From the NCBI GenBank assembly GCA_963778375.1, contig CAVZTX010000025.1, forward strand, positions 1 through 64,000: DNA of 64,000 bases, in the 5' to 3' direction. This document shows, one piece after another, positions 9,011 to 18,605 of this stretch (position 1 is the stretch's first letter; each line of letters begins with the position of its first letter). Under the pieces are notes generated by a model. That model was not told the origin of the DNA and searched no databases. It worked only from the letters and a program-made list of their open reading frames with translations. Origin of the DNA: CAVZTX01 sp963778375. GTDB lineage: Bacteria; Chloroflexota; Ktedonobacteria; Ktedonobacterales; Ktedonobacteraceae. The position numbers were made by a program, and so were the translations under genes.

Positions 9011-10636
9011 CTACTCATTCACAAGTTCAATCTTAATATCATCTACGGATGCGGGAAGGTGATCAGTGCCAAAGGGCAGACTAATGTGCACCGCTGCCAC
9101 CCCATTTTGGGAATTGAGGTAGGCCAGTGCCACAGCAGGGGTTAAGCCTTTAACCGATTGACGCCACAAAACCAATTGTTGGGAAGAGAAATGATAGACC
9201 CATAATTCATGCACCGTTACGCTTAAATAGACTTTTCCGTCTTGCCCTTGCTGCTCCACCACAGGGGTTGCCACAGAAGGCGTCCCGGACTGTTGGTAGC
9301 TCCCATCCAATGTCTGCATCGCCTGCTTATTCAATAACTGCGATGCTACCTGCCGGGCTGTTTCACTGTTATATGCCGCGACCGTTGCGAATACAATTAC
9401 CTGCACCTTTACCTGGGTCGCTTGTGCACCGACAGGAGTATCTGAAGACACCTTCATGTTGTAGCCAGGCTTTCCGGCCAGCACTTCGTTAGCATGTAAC
9501 TGTTTCTGTAATTGCTGCAATGCCTGCTGCTCTAACCTCGGACCGAGCGCATTTCTTACCCCATCCAGATCAGCTTGCGCTACCACATGCACCACGTTAG
9601 CATCAGCACCGCCGCTAAACGCCTGCGGGTTGCTCACAGTTATCTTGCCATTGCAACAGGGAGCGTTAATAGCATATGCTGCAATGTTCCCTTTTGCTCC
9701 CGCAGAGACAGCCACAGCAGAGGCGGTAGCTGTCCCATCCTGTCCATCTTGTCGAGCAGGCACCATTACCGTTTGCGTCAGTTTTACTTGTATACCTGAG
9801 TTCGTTGTAAATGTAGTCCCCGCCGCAACTGAGGCCGGCGTTCTACCACTATTATCAAAGAAAATCAACCCGCTGGCCTGTGCTCCCGAAATTGACTGTG
9901 TACCCGTAGTCGCTACAGTACTGCTGCCAGTAGATGTTGTGGATTCGACGCGATCAGGAATGATACGTAATACCAGGTCAATACCGCTGGCCTGCGGAGA
10001 GGCAGTCAGCAGATAGGTGTCCTGAAGTGTTTTACTTTGGGCGGTGACTGCCACTGTAGCAACGGGAGATGCACCAAATAGCGGAAAGCCTGCCGGAAAG
10101 AAGCTTACACCAAGCAATCTTGGCATAATGAGCAGGATCAAGAGTAACAGAGGAACCACAATCGCGGCCATTATCGATAAGGTAAACCGTTTTCGATTGC
10201 GCCTCAGCGCCTTCGTTGCCCTCAGGGGCCGCTTCGTACGGACTGGCCCCTGAACAGCAGCATGCTTAGAACGATTTGGTAGAAGGATTGGTACAGGTGA
10301 TTCAGATAGATCTACCAATGCCGACAGTTCAATTGGTTCCGGTGGTAGCGGAGGCAATGGCGTTAAAGGCAACGATATAGGACGTCCAGGCGAAACAGCT
10401 ACTTCCTCTACCGAAAACATATCCTCATCAACAGTAGCAACCGGCCGATCAATTGCTGCCAGGAAGGCCTCTCGTAACTGTGCTACGTCAGCAAAACGAT
10501 CTTCAGGTCGCTTCGCCATAGCCGTTCGCACAACCTTGTCCAGTTCTTTAGGGATGGAGGCATCACGCTCGGAAGGAGAAGGTATCGATGCATACAGGTG
10601 CATCTTGATAACCTTCACCTCATCAGGAGTCCTCAT
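9011..10636 (-). CDS. Ser/Thr kinase, C-terminal part (kinase end, TM, baseplate-J-like domain)
   Basis: Second piece of the kinase gene begun at 11294. After a frame break at about 10,630 this frame carries on the kinase C-lobe (RTPDEVKVIKMHL, then AKRPEDRFADVAQL, the usual end of PknB-type kinases). A linker and basic patch lead to one transmembrane helix (residues ~155-178), and then an outer region of ~360 residues: GLIFFDNSGRTPASVAAGTT, SAGAKGNIAAYAINAPCCNG and FSGGADANVV. These motifs match the two neighbouring proteins at 11.3-16.0 kb and the baseplate-J-like domain. The domain is probably a sensor or an envelope-anchored module for the inner kinase; its ligand is unknown. The break separates it from the catalytic half, so a single-base error or mutation must be assumed for one working protein. 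Confidence 0.8.
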   Translation of the reverse strand: MRTPDEVKVIKMHLYASIPSPSERDASIPKELDKVVRTAMAKRPEDRFADVAQLREAFLAAIDRPVATVDEDMFSVEEVAVSPGRPISLPLTPLPPLPPEPIELSALVDLSESPVPILLPNRSKHAAVQGPVRTKRPLRATKALRRNRKRFTLSIMAAIVVPLLLLILLIMPRLLGVSFFPAGFPLFGASPVATVAVTAQSKTLQDTYLLTASPQASGIDLVLRIIPDRVESTTSTGSSTVATTGTQSISGAQASGLIFFDNSGRTPASVAAGTTFTTNSGIQVKLTQTVMVPARQDGQDGTATASAVAVSAGAKGNIAAYAINAPCCNGKITVSNPQAFSGGADANVVHVVAQADLDGVRNALGPRLEQQALQQLQKQLHANEVLAGKPGYNMKVSSDTPVGAQATQVKVQVIVFATVAAYNSETARQVASQLLNKQAMQTLDGSYQQSGTPSVATPVVEQQGQDGKVYLSVTVHELWVYHFSSQQLVLWRQSVKGLTPAVALAYLNSQNGVAAVHISLPFGTDHLPASVDDIKIELVNE

Positions 10637-11294
10637 AAGGAAGTTCCCCTACTAGCATCTGATAAAGCAATACGCCGAGCGCATAGATATCGGTCAGCGG
10701 AGTCACAACGCCTCGCGTCTGCTCTGGAGCCATATAATGAGGAGTTCCTGGTACCTGATCTAAAGGAATAGCAACGCCCGCCTGCTCAAATTCAGCCTGA
10801 CGAGAAGTGCGCACCAGGCCAAAATCTGCTAGATACGCGTAAGGAGCACCGCTGCGACGATGCTCCAAAAGCACATTTGAGGATTTGATATCACGATAAA
10901 TCAACCCTTCATCGTGGGCATACTCGACCGCGTCCAACAACTGCAAGAAGACTGCAGCGACATCACTAAGTTCCGGCAAAGAACGTCGTAAATAACTGGT
11001 GAGCGTCCCTCCATCAATGTAGGGCATCACCAGGTACAATATGCCCTGTTCATCGCCAAACTCAATCAGCGGCAAAATATGAGGATGATGCAGCCCCGCC
11101 ACAATCCGCGCCTCTCGCGCGAAACGGCGTCGCATTTCGGGATCATCAGCATAGTTCCCAAGAATAACCTTGATCGCCACACGTCGACCAAACGCAGTAC
11201 GTTGTCTCCCCTCATAGACAGCCCCCATGCCTCCTACACGAATGCGCCGGATGACATCATAGTTTCCAAGCTGCCTGCCTTCCAGAGCGAGCAT
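10623..11294 (-). CDS. Ser/Thr protein kinase, N-terminal catalytic part
   Basis: 223 residues with most of a PknB-type kinase: glycine loop RVGGMGAVYEG (residues ~19-29), VAIKV lysine, Glu in the alphaC helix, YRDIKSSN catalytic loop (RD-type; Y replaces the usual H), LADFG magnesium loop and GTPHYMAPEQ. It ends at LPYEDS, exactly where the other frame continues with RTPDEV. Homologous kinases read LPYe-x-RTP without a break, so this is one gene cut by a one-base slip. The start ATG lies 19 bases after the stop of the 11314-13728 gene, so the two are probably co-transcribed and may work together. Confidence 0.88.
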   Translation of the reverse strand: MLALEGRQLGNYDVIRRIRVGGMGAVYEGRQRTAFGRRVAIKVILGNYADDPEMRRRFAREARIVAGLHHPHILPLIEFGDEQGILYLVMPYIDGGTLTSYLRRSLPELSDVAAVFLQLLDAVEYAHDEGLIYRDIKSSNVLLEHRRSGAPYAYLADFGLVRTSRQAEFEQAGVAIPLDQVPGTPHYMAPEQTRGVVTPLTDIYALGVLLYQMLVGELPYEDS

Positions 11295-11313
11295 TAAGAG
11301 CGTCTATCCTTTC

Positions 11314-13728
11314 CTAACTGCCAGAGTTGTTAGTTGCTGACCCATTTCCGTTCACCGGGGTGGGAGTCGGCGTCGGCGAAGCACCCGAAGTCGCAGTACT
11401 TCCTGGACCGGTAGGGGTGCCCGGCCCTGCTGTTGGTGTAGGCGTCCCCTGAAAGCCCTGCACCGGCAGCACGACAATACTAATTTGCGTTGGATCAGTC
11501 GGTAAGGTATTGCCCCCACCAGCAATATCAATGCTGACTTTACTGACGCCCGGCTGCTGCAAGAGGATCGTCTGTGCATCACTCTTGCTCTTGCCCTTTA
11601 TCAAATTAGGCAAAATCGTCTTCTTCTGCGCATCCGTGAACTGATAGACCCATCTGCCTTCAGCAAAAACCAGCAGAGCCACAGTCCCCTTGCTATCAAC
11701 TACATTCGCCTGCTTCACCGTCGTAAGAATAGCTCCAACCAAAGAGTACCCCGCTCCTGGACTCTGGTTCGCCTTACTCATCAGGGAAGACTGCGCCAGC
11801 GCAAACGCTCCTTGCTGGTCATACACCTCTCCTGAACACCTGACTGAGACCGTCACCATCGCCGTCGTCGCCCTCTGACCAACTTGGGGATTAGAACTCA
11901 CCGTAGGTTGTGCGCAAGTCACCGACCCGACAAACTGCTCATTCGCCTTCCTCTGGTTCGTCACATCGGTCTTCCCAGCACTGATAAGGGCAGACTCATG
12001 CTGATTAGCGAATCCATTCACATCATTCTGGCTCAGCACTGTATACGTTTGCGCATCCTGCCCACCAGTAAATGGGTTTGGATTTTGTACAGTAACCCCA
12101 CTCAGACAACACGATCCATTGATATCAAAAGCTGCGATGTCGCCTCTGGTTCCTGCATTGACTGCGCGTGCACTGACAACCACAAGACCTTCCGTTGGAG
12201 GATGAGCCGCTGGAATAACTGCAGGCTGGGTATTCATCACCTGTACTCCGTCAGCTCCTGTTAGGACTGTACCAACTCCAACCGTTTGCGAAACAGTTAA
12301 AGCATTGTAAAAGGTCAACGATCCAGTCGCCTGAACAGGATTGGTATGACCCGTACCAGTAGCATTAACTGTTCCTGACTGCGACTTGTTAGAGGTAAGT
12401 ATGCGTGCGCCTACCTGGCTCTTCCCGGTCGTACCTCCTGGCACCGCGTCAATGGAATACGTTTCACTTACCACCGTATTTGCTGGAGTAATCGTTACCG
12501 TAGCCCCTGTGCTTCCAGGAACAATGTGAGGGATTATCCCGCCGCCAGAAGCGAGAGCAATACCACCAATCAGTAGCAAGGTAAGCAAGATGAGCGCCAG
12601 AGCCAACAATCCTCGCCGATTCCGGCGTCGAGATGCTGCGGCACCACCTGCCGCAGAACCACCTGCCGTCGTTGGTGGAGGTGGCGCTCCAACGCCTCCT
12701 TGAGTAGCCATGAAAGTACCCGCGCCGACAACAGCACCCGCCGCACCAACAGCAGCCACCTTCCCACTATTTCGCTGCCTACCTTGTGATTGAATAGCGG
12801 GTGGATGCGGCTGGGCAGGTGGAACAGACACAACGGCAGGGATAGGAGGCAACTTATCCGTGATTCTGCCTTGAGGACGCGGAGATGGAAATGCAATAAT
12901 TCCTGGCCTAGCAGCATTTCCATTGCTGGAAGAAGATGGAGCAGCCGATGGTGATGGCGTATACGGCTCTGTCTCAGTCTGCATAGGAACATGGTTTAAG
13001 GAGGAACCATTGCCGTTGGGTGCCCTTGCGGGGGGCATTGGCAACGCATCCCAATCCTCCTCATCTAGAGGAGCAAACGAGCTATGTCCATGCTCACCTG
13101 CAGCCATAGCACCTAAACCGAGACCTGCGGCCAGTCCTGCTCCACCAAGCAGTGCAGCATTCCTACCACTATGATCCTCGCCATCCCCATGCCCCACTGG
13201 AGCACCATTCTCTGCAAACACTTGTTCCGACGGAACTAGCGGCCTATCGGGAAGAGGATGGGTCGGTTCCTGTTCGATATCGTTTGTCTTTCGAGGAGGT
13301 GGAGAAATCGTAGAATCTGGATTAACCGGTTTCTGCTTGCGCCCAAATCCCCAGCCTCGTTTCACAACGGTTGAACCTTGCCCATCAGCCTGAAGAGTCC
13401 TTGCATAACTCCCCAATGAGGAATAGACGGGAAAACGCCGCTGGCGTGCAAACTCAGCGGGGCCAGGACCACTGGGCGCAACAAAGACGATCTGCGCTTT
13501 CAAGCCCCTCCGCATATTCTTCAACCCATCAAAATCAATTGGGCGTTGAAAGGCTTTATTATCCTCTGGCAAGACCACAGCTACCTGCTTACGACCCAGC
13601 TTATCCTGCGTAAGAATGGCAGCCAAAACGCTCTGCCTATCATCGTTGGGAGCTACGTGTATGACACCTATGGTTGCACTGCGGGGATCATTCACCCCCA
13701 GCAGTTCCGAGCCATCATCCTGTCTCAT
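11314..13728 (-). CDS. Membrane protein with N-terminal Rossmann-like domain and outer baseplate-J-like domain
   Basis: 804 residues from ATG 13726-13728, chosen because it matches the start of the sister gene (MRQ.DG.ELLG) and has GGAG upstream. Residues 1-~130 form a compact alpha/beta domain (IGVIHVAPNDDRQSVLAAI, VAVVLPEDNKAF, FDGLKNMRRGLKAQIVFVAP, FARQRRFPVYSSL). A long low-complexity Pro/Ser/Gly linker follows, then one transmembrane helix (LLALALILLTLLLIGGIAL, ~residues 378-396), and an outer part with TGSLTFYNALTVSQ, GTRGDIAAFDINGSCCLSG and FTGGQDAQTYTVLSQND. The tail is a Thr/Pro-rich stretch. Function is unknown. The cytoplasmic domain resembles, from memory, N-terminal domains of baseplate-J-type membrane proteins in Patescibacteria. 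The kinase gene follows after 19 bases. Confidence 0.82.
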   Translation of the reverse strand: MRQDDGSELLGVNDPRSATIGVIHVAPNDDRQSVLAAILTQDKLGRKQVAVVLPEDNKAFQRPIDFDGLKNMRRGLKAQIVFVAPSGPGPAEFARQRRFPVYSSLGSYARTLQADGQGSTVVKRGWGFGRKQKPVNPDSTISPPPRKTNDIEQEPTHPLPDRPLVPSEQVFAENGAPVGHGDGEDHSGRNAALLGGAGLAAGLGLGAMAAGEHGHSSFAPLDEEDWDALPMPPARAPNGNGSSLNHVPMQTETEPYTPSPSAAPSSSSNGNAARPGIIAFPSPRPQGRITDKLPPIPAVVSVPPAQPHPPAIQSQGRQRNSGKVAAVGAAGAVVGAGTFMATQGGVGAPPPPTTAGGSAAGGAAASRRRNRRGLLALALILLTLLLIGGIALASGGGIIPHIVPGSTGATVTITPANTVVSETYSIDAVPGGTTGKSQVGARILTSNKSQSGTVNATGTGHTNPVQATGSLTFYNALTVSQTVGVGTVLTGADGVQVMNTQPAVIPAAHPPTEGLVVVSARAVNAGTRGDIAAFDINGSCCLSGVTVQNPNPFTGGQDAQTYTVLSQNDVNGFANQHESALISAGKTDVTNQRKANEQFVGSVTCAQPTVSSNPQVGQRATTAMVTVSVRCSGEVYDQQGAFALAQSSLMSKANQSPGAGYSLVGAILTTVKQANVVDSKGTVALLVFAEGRWVYQFTDAQKKTILPNLIKGKSKSDAQTILLQQPGVSKVSIDIAGGGNTLPTDPTQISIVVLPVQGFQGTPTPTAGPGTPTGPGSTATSGASPTPTPTPVNGNGSATNNSGS

Positions 13729-13789
13729 TGCTCCATCCCTCTTAATCCACAAAATACAATAATAATAGCGAAATGTCACCAATGCTGAC

Positions 13790-13818
13790 ATTTTACACTA
13801 TACGCTGGAAAGCGCCAA
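13790..13818 (-). promoter_or_regulatory. Sigma-70-type promoter before the 11314-13728 gene
   Basis: Minus strand: TTGGCG (plus 13813-13818), a 17-base spacer, and TAAAAT (plus 13790-13795). The predicted start point lies about 55 bases ahead of the ATG. It would drive the membrane protein and the kinase together. Confidence 0.5.
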
Positions 13819-13950
13819 GAGCAACACAGGTCAGTTTACAACGAGTTACATTATTTTGCGGAAATTGCATTGGCTACAATGACCCCACTATAAAAAGAAC
13901 GAAGCCACGAGCATTTTATGCGTTAATGCTTTCCTAACTACTTTTGCTCC

Positions 13951-15963
13951 TTAAGTTGAGGTTGAAGTTGCTACTGGAATCCCTTGAACTCCCGGCACAC
14001 TCTGCACAACAACCACGATCCGACCCGGATCCGTTGGCAACGTATCCGCATCACTCTCAGAAAATTGGATACTCGCCTTATTTACCCCAGTCTGTTTCTG
14101 AAGCAAAGCTTTCGCGTCTTGCTGGTTCTTGCCAGCAATCAGCTTCGCCAAATCTTTCTTCTGAACATCGCTGAACTGGTAGGCCCATATCCCTTCAGCA
14201 TTGGCAAGCAGTGACACCGTCCCATTTTTCTCAACCGTAGCCTGGGTTACCGAGGTCACCACACTACCAACCAGTCCATAACCGGAGCCAGGATTGTTGC
14301 TAGCCTCTCCCTTAAGCAAGCCTTCGGTCATCAATACAGCGCCTTGATGATCGTAGACTTCTCCCACACATGTCACCGTCACTTTCACAGTAACATTTGT
14401 CGTTCTATCGCTTGCCGCATGATCGGAGGTCACATTCGACACGCACTGAGGTGTTCTAGCTAGCTGTTCATTCACATGAATTTGCTTTTGCAACGATGCT
14501 TGTGCAATTTGGGTGAGCGAGGATGCCAAAGCATTTGCCGCACTATCAATATCACTCTGCTGTACATAGCTGTAGTGTTGAGCATCCTGGCCACCGCTAA
14601 AAGCCGTCATATTCTCCACGGTAATCCCATTCACGCAACAAACTCCATTGATATCAAGCGCGGAAATATTGCCATCAGCGCCTAGCTTGACCACATGAGC
14701 AGCTACTGTGACAGCACCTTCTAGAGGCGGACTTGCGGCCGGAATATCAGCGCGTTCATCGTTGACCACCACCGTCCCATCCTTCCCTACAAATACTGTA
14801 TCCGCAGCAACCGACTGCATAAAGGTCGCACTGTTATAAAATGTTAAAGTCCCCGTTGCCTGCGTAGCAGGCATTGATCCCGTACCTGTCGCATTCACCG
14901 TTTTGGATTGCGCTGGCGTAGTAGCATACAGCAACCGCGCTTGCACCTGCCTTCGTGAAGGGTCAGGAGTTCCTATCACCGCGGAGATTGCGTACGTGTT
15001 TTTCACGACTTGACTCCCCGGCGTAATCGTTACCGTAGCTGAGAGAGGCGTTCCGAAGAAAATTCTAGATAGAATATAACCCCCAATCAATAACAGGAGC
15101 AGTACTGCCACAGCAATCAACAAGGGACGCCTATTGCTATTTTGGAAAGAAGGAAAAGGACCGTGCCTCACTGCATGTGCAGGCACAACGTTTGGCGGCA
15201 CAATTGGTGCAGGAATAGTGCTCGAAGCCTCATCGTCGGGTTGATGAAAGGTAATCACGCCAGTGTCTGGATCGCTGTCCATATCAGGTGGAGTATCCGG
15301 TTGCAGTTCCTTATCCACTTGCACAGGAACGAGGCCATCCTCTTGTGTTGTCGGAGCAACAAAGGGAGGCTCTTGCTCTGCTACCTCATCTACCGCCTCA
15401 GGGGATATCATCGCATCGCCTTGATTTCCTGCTTCACTAACAGTCTCTGTAGGTATCTCCTCAGCTAGAGGCACCAGGTTACCAGGAAGTGGCTGTGTTT
15501 GCTCATTCTCAGTATTATCGCCAGGTACAGGGGCAGGCGTTTCAGGATCGGCTTTCCGCGATTTTTCTCTACGCCCAAACAACCATCCCCCTTGAGTATC
15601 CTCCCGCGTTGAGCTTTCGCCTTGAAGTGCCTGCGCATAACTCTCCAATGAGGAATAGACGGCAAAACGCCGCTGGCGAGCAAACTCGGCTGGACCAGGG
15701 CCACCGGGCGCGACAAAGATAATCTGCGCTTGCAGACCACGCCGCATATTCTTCAACCCGTCAAAATCAACCGGGCGCTGGAACGCCTTGTTCTGCTCTG
15801 GCAACACAACGACGACTTGATCGCGGCCAAGTTTATCCTGAATCAGAATGGCAGCCAGTACACTTTGCCTATCGTCATCAGGAGATACATAGATAATGCC
15901 AATAGATGCGCCACGAGTATCATTTGCACCCAGTAACTCTGTACCATCAGCCTGTCTCATCAC
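13951..15963 (-). CDS. Paralogous membrane protein with outer baseplate-J-like domain
   Basis: 670 residues, sister of the protein at 11314-13728. The N-terminal ~125 residues are nearly the same (DDDRQSVLAAILIQDKLGRD, VDFDGLKNMRRGLQAQIIFV, FARQRRFAVYSSLESYA). An acidic Pro/Glu/Gln linker follows, then a transmembrane helix (LLIAVAVLLLLLIGGYIL, ~residues 281-298), and the outer domain with ATGTLTFYNSATFMQSVAAD, GADGNISALDINGVCCVNG and FSGGQDAQHYSYVQQSD. Extra cysteines in the outer part (TPQCVSNV, VTVTCVGEVYD) are shared with the sister, which suggests conserved disulphides. The strongly conserved cytoplasmic domain and variable linker suggest duplicated receptors feeding the same inner process; this is inference. 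Start is one of two adjacent ATGs (15963 or 15960). Confidence 0.82.
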   Translation of the reverse strand: MMRQADGTELLGANDTRGASIGIIYVSPDDDRQSVLAAILIQDKLGRDQVVVVLPEQNKAFQRPVDFDGLKNMRRGLQAQIIFVAPGGPGPAEFARQRRFAVYSSLESYAQALQGESSTREDTQGGWLFGRREKSRKADPETPAPVPGDNTENEQTQPLPGNLVPLAEEIPTETVSEAGNQGDAMISPEAVDEVAEQEPPFVAPTTQEDGLVPVQVDKELQPDTPPDMDSDPDTGVITFHQPDDEASSTIPAPIVPPNVVPAHAVRHGPFPSFQNSNRRPLLIAVAVLLLLLIGGYILSRIFFGTPLSATVTITPGSQVVKNTYAISAVIGTPDPSRRQVQARLLYATTPAQSKTVNATGTGSMPATQATGTLTFYNSATFMQSVAADTVFVGKDGTVVVNDERADIPAASPPLEGAVTVAAHVVKLGADGNISALDINGVCCVNGITVENMTAFSGGQDAQHYSYVQQSDIDSAANALASSLTQIAQASLQKQIHVNEQLARTPQCVSNVTSDHAASDRTTNVTVKVTVTCVGEVYDHQGAVLMTEGLLKGEASNNPGSGYGLVGSVVTSVTQATVEKNGTVSLLANAEGIWAYQFSDVQKKDLAKLIAGKNQQDAKALLQKQTGVNKASIQFSESDADTLPTDPGRIVVVVQSVPGVQGIPVATSTST

Positions 15964-16069
15964 CGTATCCTGTTATATATCTAAAAAGCCCCTTTGGCAG
16001 CTTATCCTCTTAGAATAGTTCCATCAAGAGGAACTTCATCTAGAGAAAATTTGGTATATGGACATTAAA

Positions 16070-16078
16070 ATTATACCA
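16070..16078 (-). promoter_or_regulatory. Extended -10 promoter before the 13951-15963 gene
   Basis: Minus strand reads TGGTATAAT, an extended -10 with a consensus TATAAT, about 107 bases before the ATG. No strong -35 is visible. Confidence 0.45.
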
Positions 16079-16209
16079 GCAGCTGACTTTACAGAAATTT
16101 TACAGTTTTCGGAAAATTTATTCACATATCTCCTGTAACATACTCGCTGGCTTCCCGGTGCTCTTATGGAGGAGCTATGATACTTAACCATCGAAGAAAG
16201 GGGACTATA

Positions 16210-16716
16210 ATGAGCCAAATAACACTGCGTGGAACTATTTTCCGGCTTGGCCCTTTACAAATCGCGATCATACTTCTCGCTTTAGTAGCCGCATTTATTC
16301 ACCTTGATCGTGCCATCATGATGAGTTTGCCCGCAGGCCATTTTGCAGGACCTCCAGGTGGTCATTTCCCAGGCAACCGCCCTCCTGGCCGTTTTACAGG
16401 CCACTTTCAAGGCCCTCCTCCAGGTCCTTCAATCCTGACGCTGATTCCACTTCAGGTGCTGTTCTACCTCAACTTCGTTGGCTTCATCGTTCTGGCTACG
16501 GGACTCTATCTTCCACTTCTCCGGCGCTTTCAACGCATAATCCGCTGGATGCTGATCGGCTATACACTTCTAACCATCTTCGCCTGGGTCTGGATCGCTC
16601 ACGCCCAATTCAACACACTTTCCTATATTAGTGAACCGGTCGAAGTGGCGCTCATCATCTTGTTGCTGGTCGAGGATCAACGTGCCCGCCTGGCAAAGGA
16701 CCGCGTTGCTTCTTGA
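16210..16716 (+). CDS. Hypothetical four-helix membrane protein with Pro/Gly/His-rich loop
   Basis: 168 residues from ATG 16210, chosen for AAAGGGGAC 5-13 bases upstream. Hydrophobic segments lie at about residues 15-35, 80-105, 113-133 and 143-157. Between the first and second there is a 45-residue loop rich in Pro, Gly, His and Phe with repeated GHF and PPG units (FAGPPGGHFPGNRPPGRF). No named family is recognised. The His-rich outer loop could bind metal, but that is only a guess. It is transcribed away from the baseplate-J-like gene and ends 85 bases from the convergent pckA gene. Confidence 0.65.
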   Translation: MSQITLRGTIFRLGPLQIAIILLALVAAFIHLDRAIMMSLPAGHFAGPPGGHFPGNRPPGRFTGHFQGPPPGPSILTLIPLQVLFYLNFVGFIVLATGLYLPLLRRFQRIIRWMLIGYTLLTIFAWVWIAHAQFNTLSYISEPVEVALIILLLVEDQRARLAKDRVAS

Positions 16717-16800
16717 TGCCCTGCTGTATACCGAGTTAGAGGCGAGCCAGAGAAAGCAGGACACAGATTTGGCCGCGCACTGCTTTCCAGCCTCACTTTC

Positions 16801-18384
16801 CTATTTTGGCCCAGCATTACGCACTTCATCGCTGGGCAACGTAAACTGCGTAAAGTTCTTTTTGAAGCGTTCTGCCAAATTAGCAGCCTGCTGGTCAAAG
16901 GTTTCCTTATCTGCCCAGGTATTGCGGGGATTGAGCAATTCGCTAGGCACGCCTGGACAAGAGGTGGGTGCTTGCAGACCGAAGATAGGGTCGGTGAAAA
17001 TTTCGACAGTATCTAATTCACCGCTGATAGCCGCCTTCACCATCGCACGCGTGTAGTTAATGTTGATGCGCTCACCAATACCATAAGGGCCACCGGTCCA
17101 TCCCGTATTGACGAGGTAGGTACGTACATTATACTTCTCGATGCGCTCGCGCAGGAGATTTGCATATTCCCCTGGACGCAGTGGCAAGAAAGGCGCACCA
17201 AAACAAGCACTGAAGGTCGCCTGCGGTGTCGTCACACCAGCTTCGGTACCCGCCAGCTTACTCGTATAACCCGAGAGGAAATAGTACATCGCCTGCTCTG
17301 TTGTCAGCTTTGAAACCGGTGGCAAAACCCCAAATGAGTCCGCGGAAAGGAAGAGCACTGCTTTTGGTTGTCCTCCTCTGCCCGATTCAATCACATTGGG
17401 AATGTAATCGACCGGATAGGCGACACGGGTATTCTCAGTCAGAGAATCATCCGCATAATCCGGGTCACGTGATCCCTTTTTCAGCACGACATTTTCAAAG
17501 ACCGCACCGAAACGGATAGCATCCCAGATTTGCGGCTCGTACTTCTGTGACAGATTGATGCACTTTGCATAACATCCGCCCTCAAAGTTGAAAACGCCAT
17601 TATCACCCCAGCCATGCTCGTCATCACCAATCAGACGACGATCGGGATCAGCCGAAAGGCTAGTTTTACCCGTGCCCGACAAACCAAAGAAGAGAGCGAC
17701 GTTACCATCCTGGCCTACATTAGCAGAGCAATGCATCGGCAGAACGCCTTCAGCAGGCAAAATGAAATTGAGCACGGTAAATATAGACTTCTTCATCTCA
17801 CCAGCATAGTGCGTGCCAGCAATCAACACGAGCCGCTCCGAGAAGTCAACGATAATAGCAGCTTCTGATCGCGTCCCATGAATACGTGGATCGGTATGAA
17901 AATTCGGAACGCATAGGATCGTGAAGCCTGGACGATCACTATCCAAATCACTCTCATTGGCACGCAGAAAGAGCTGACGCGCAAAGAGGTTATGCCAGGC
18001 AAGTTCAGTAATCACTTGAAGGGGCATGCGATAATCTGGGTCGGCGCACGCTGCCGCATCCAGCACAAAAACGTCGCGTCCCTGCAAATAGGCAGCGAGA
18101 CTACTTCGCACCGCCTCGAAGTTCTCCTGAGACATCGGATGATTAATTTCACCCCACCAGATCTTTGCAGCCGACTCCTCATTCGAGACAATAAACTTAT
18201 CCTTAGGAGAACGCCCGGTGTGTGGACCCGTTGTAGCAGCAAATGCTCCATTCGAGGCCAATTCCCCTTCATGACGAGCCAAAGCATGTTCAATCAGAAC
18301 AGCCGGTGAAAGATTCCAGTAAACATTCCCCAAATTCACCAATCCGTATTCTTCCAGGGCTTTCCCGCTCATTATCATTGTCAT
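16801..18384 (-). CDS. pckA: Phosphoenolpyruvate carboxykinase (ATP)
   Basis: 527 residues, the normal length. Clear family motifs: TTGPHTGRSPKDKFIV near the N-terminus, FFGLSGTGKTSLSADP (kinase-1a P-loop, residues ~240-256), LIGDDEHGWGD (metal-binding Asp pair), NFEGGCYAKCINL, and VNTGWTGGPYGIGERI near the C-terminus. It turns oxaloacetate plus ATP into phosphoenolpyruvate, CO2 and ADP, the first step of gluconeogenesis, in the cytoplasm. It is a single gene with AAGGAG upstream of the start, flanked by genes on the opposite strand. Its presence fits growth on acids and acetate, which the acu genes at 57-60 kb also suggest. Confidence 0.95.
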   Translation of the reverse strand: MTMIMSGKALEEYGLVNLGNVYWNLSPAVLIEHALARHEGELASNGAFAATTGPHTGRSPKDKFIVSNEESAAKIWWGEINHPMSQENFEAVRSSLAAYLQGRDVFVLDAAACADPDYRMPLQVITELAWHNLFARQLFLRANESDLDSDRPGFTILCVPNFHTDPRIHGTRSEAAIIVDFSERLVLIAGTHYAGEMKKSIFTVLNFILPAEGVLPMHCSANVGQDGNVALFFGLSGTGKTSLSADPDRRLIGDDEHGWGDNGVFNFEGGCYAKCINLSQKYEPQIWDAIRFGAVFENVVLKKGSRDPDYADDSLTENTRVAYPVDYIPNVIESGRGGQPKAVLFLSADSFGVLPPVSKLTTEQAMYYFLSGYTSKLAGTEAGVTTPQATFSACFGAPFLPLRPGEYANLLRERIEKYNVRTYLVNTGWTGGPYGIGERININYTRAMVKAAISGELDTVEIFTDPIFGLQAPTSCPGVPSELLNPRNTWADKETFDQQAANLAERFKKNFTQFTLPSDEVRNAGPK

Positions 18385-18605
18385 AAACTATTTCTCCTTC
18401 GAGGGCCGCGCTGGCAACAGCAATGTTTACACGCGTACTTCTCCAAAGTACATAACAACGCTTTTTTCCCTACCAATTGTTAGTCTACCAGCTTTAAGAC
18501 AGCAGTGCAAGCCGAATGGAAGAGAAAAGTCACTTTACGAGAGTTTCCCGCCAATACTTTCGTATCTCTATCGTTGAGATAATGACGAAGCAAGGAGACC
18601 AGAAT

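Noticed and set aside
10600..10640. Programmed frameshift in the kinase gene
   Set aside because: No slippery heptamer or downstream structure was seen at the break. A simple indel explains it better.
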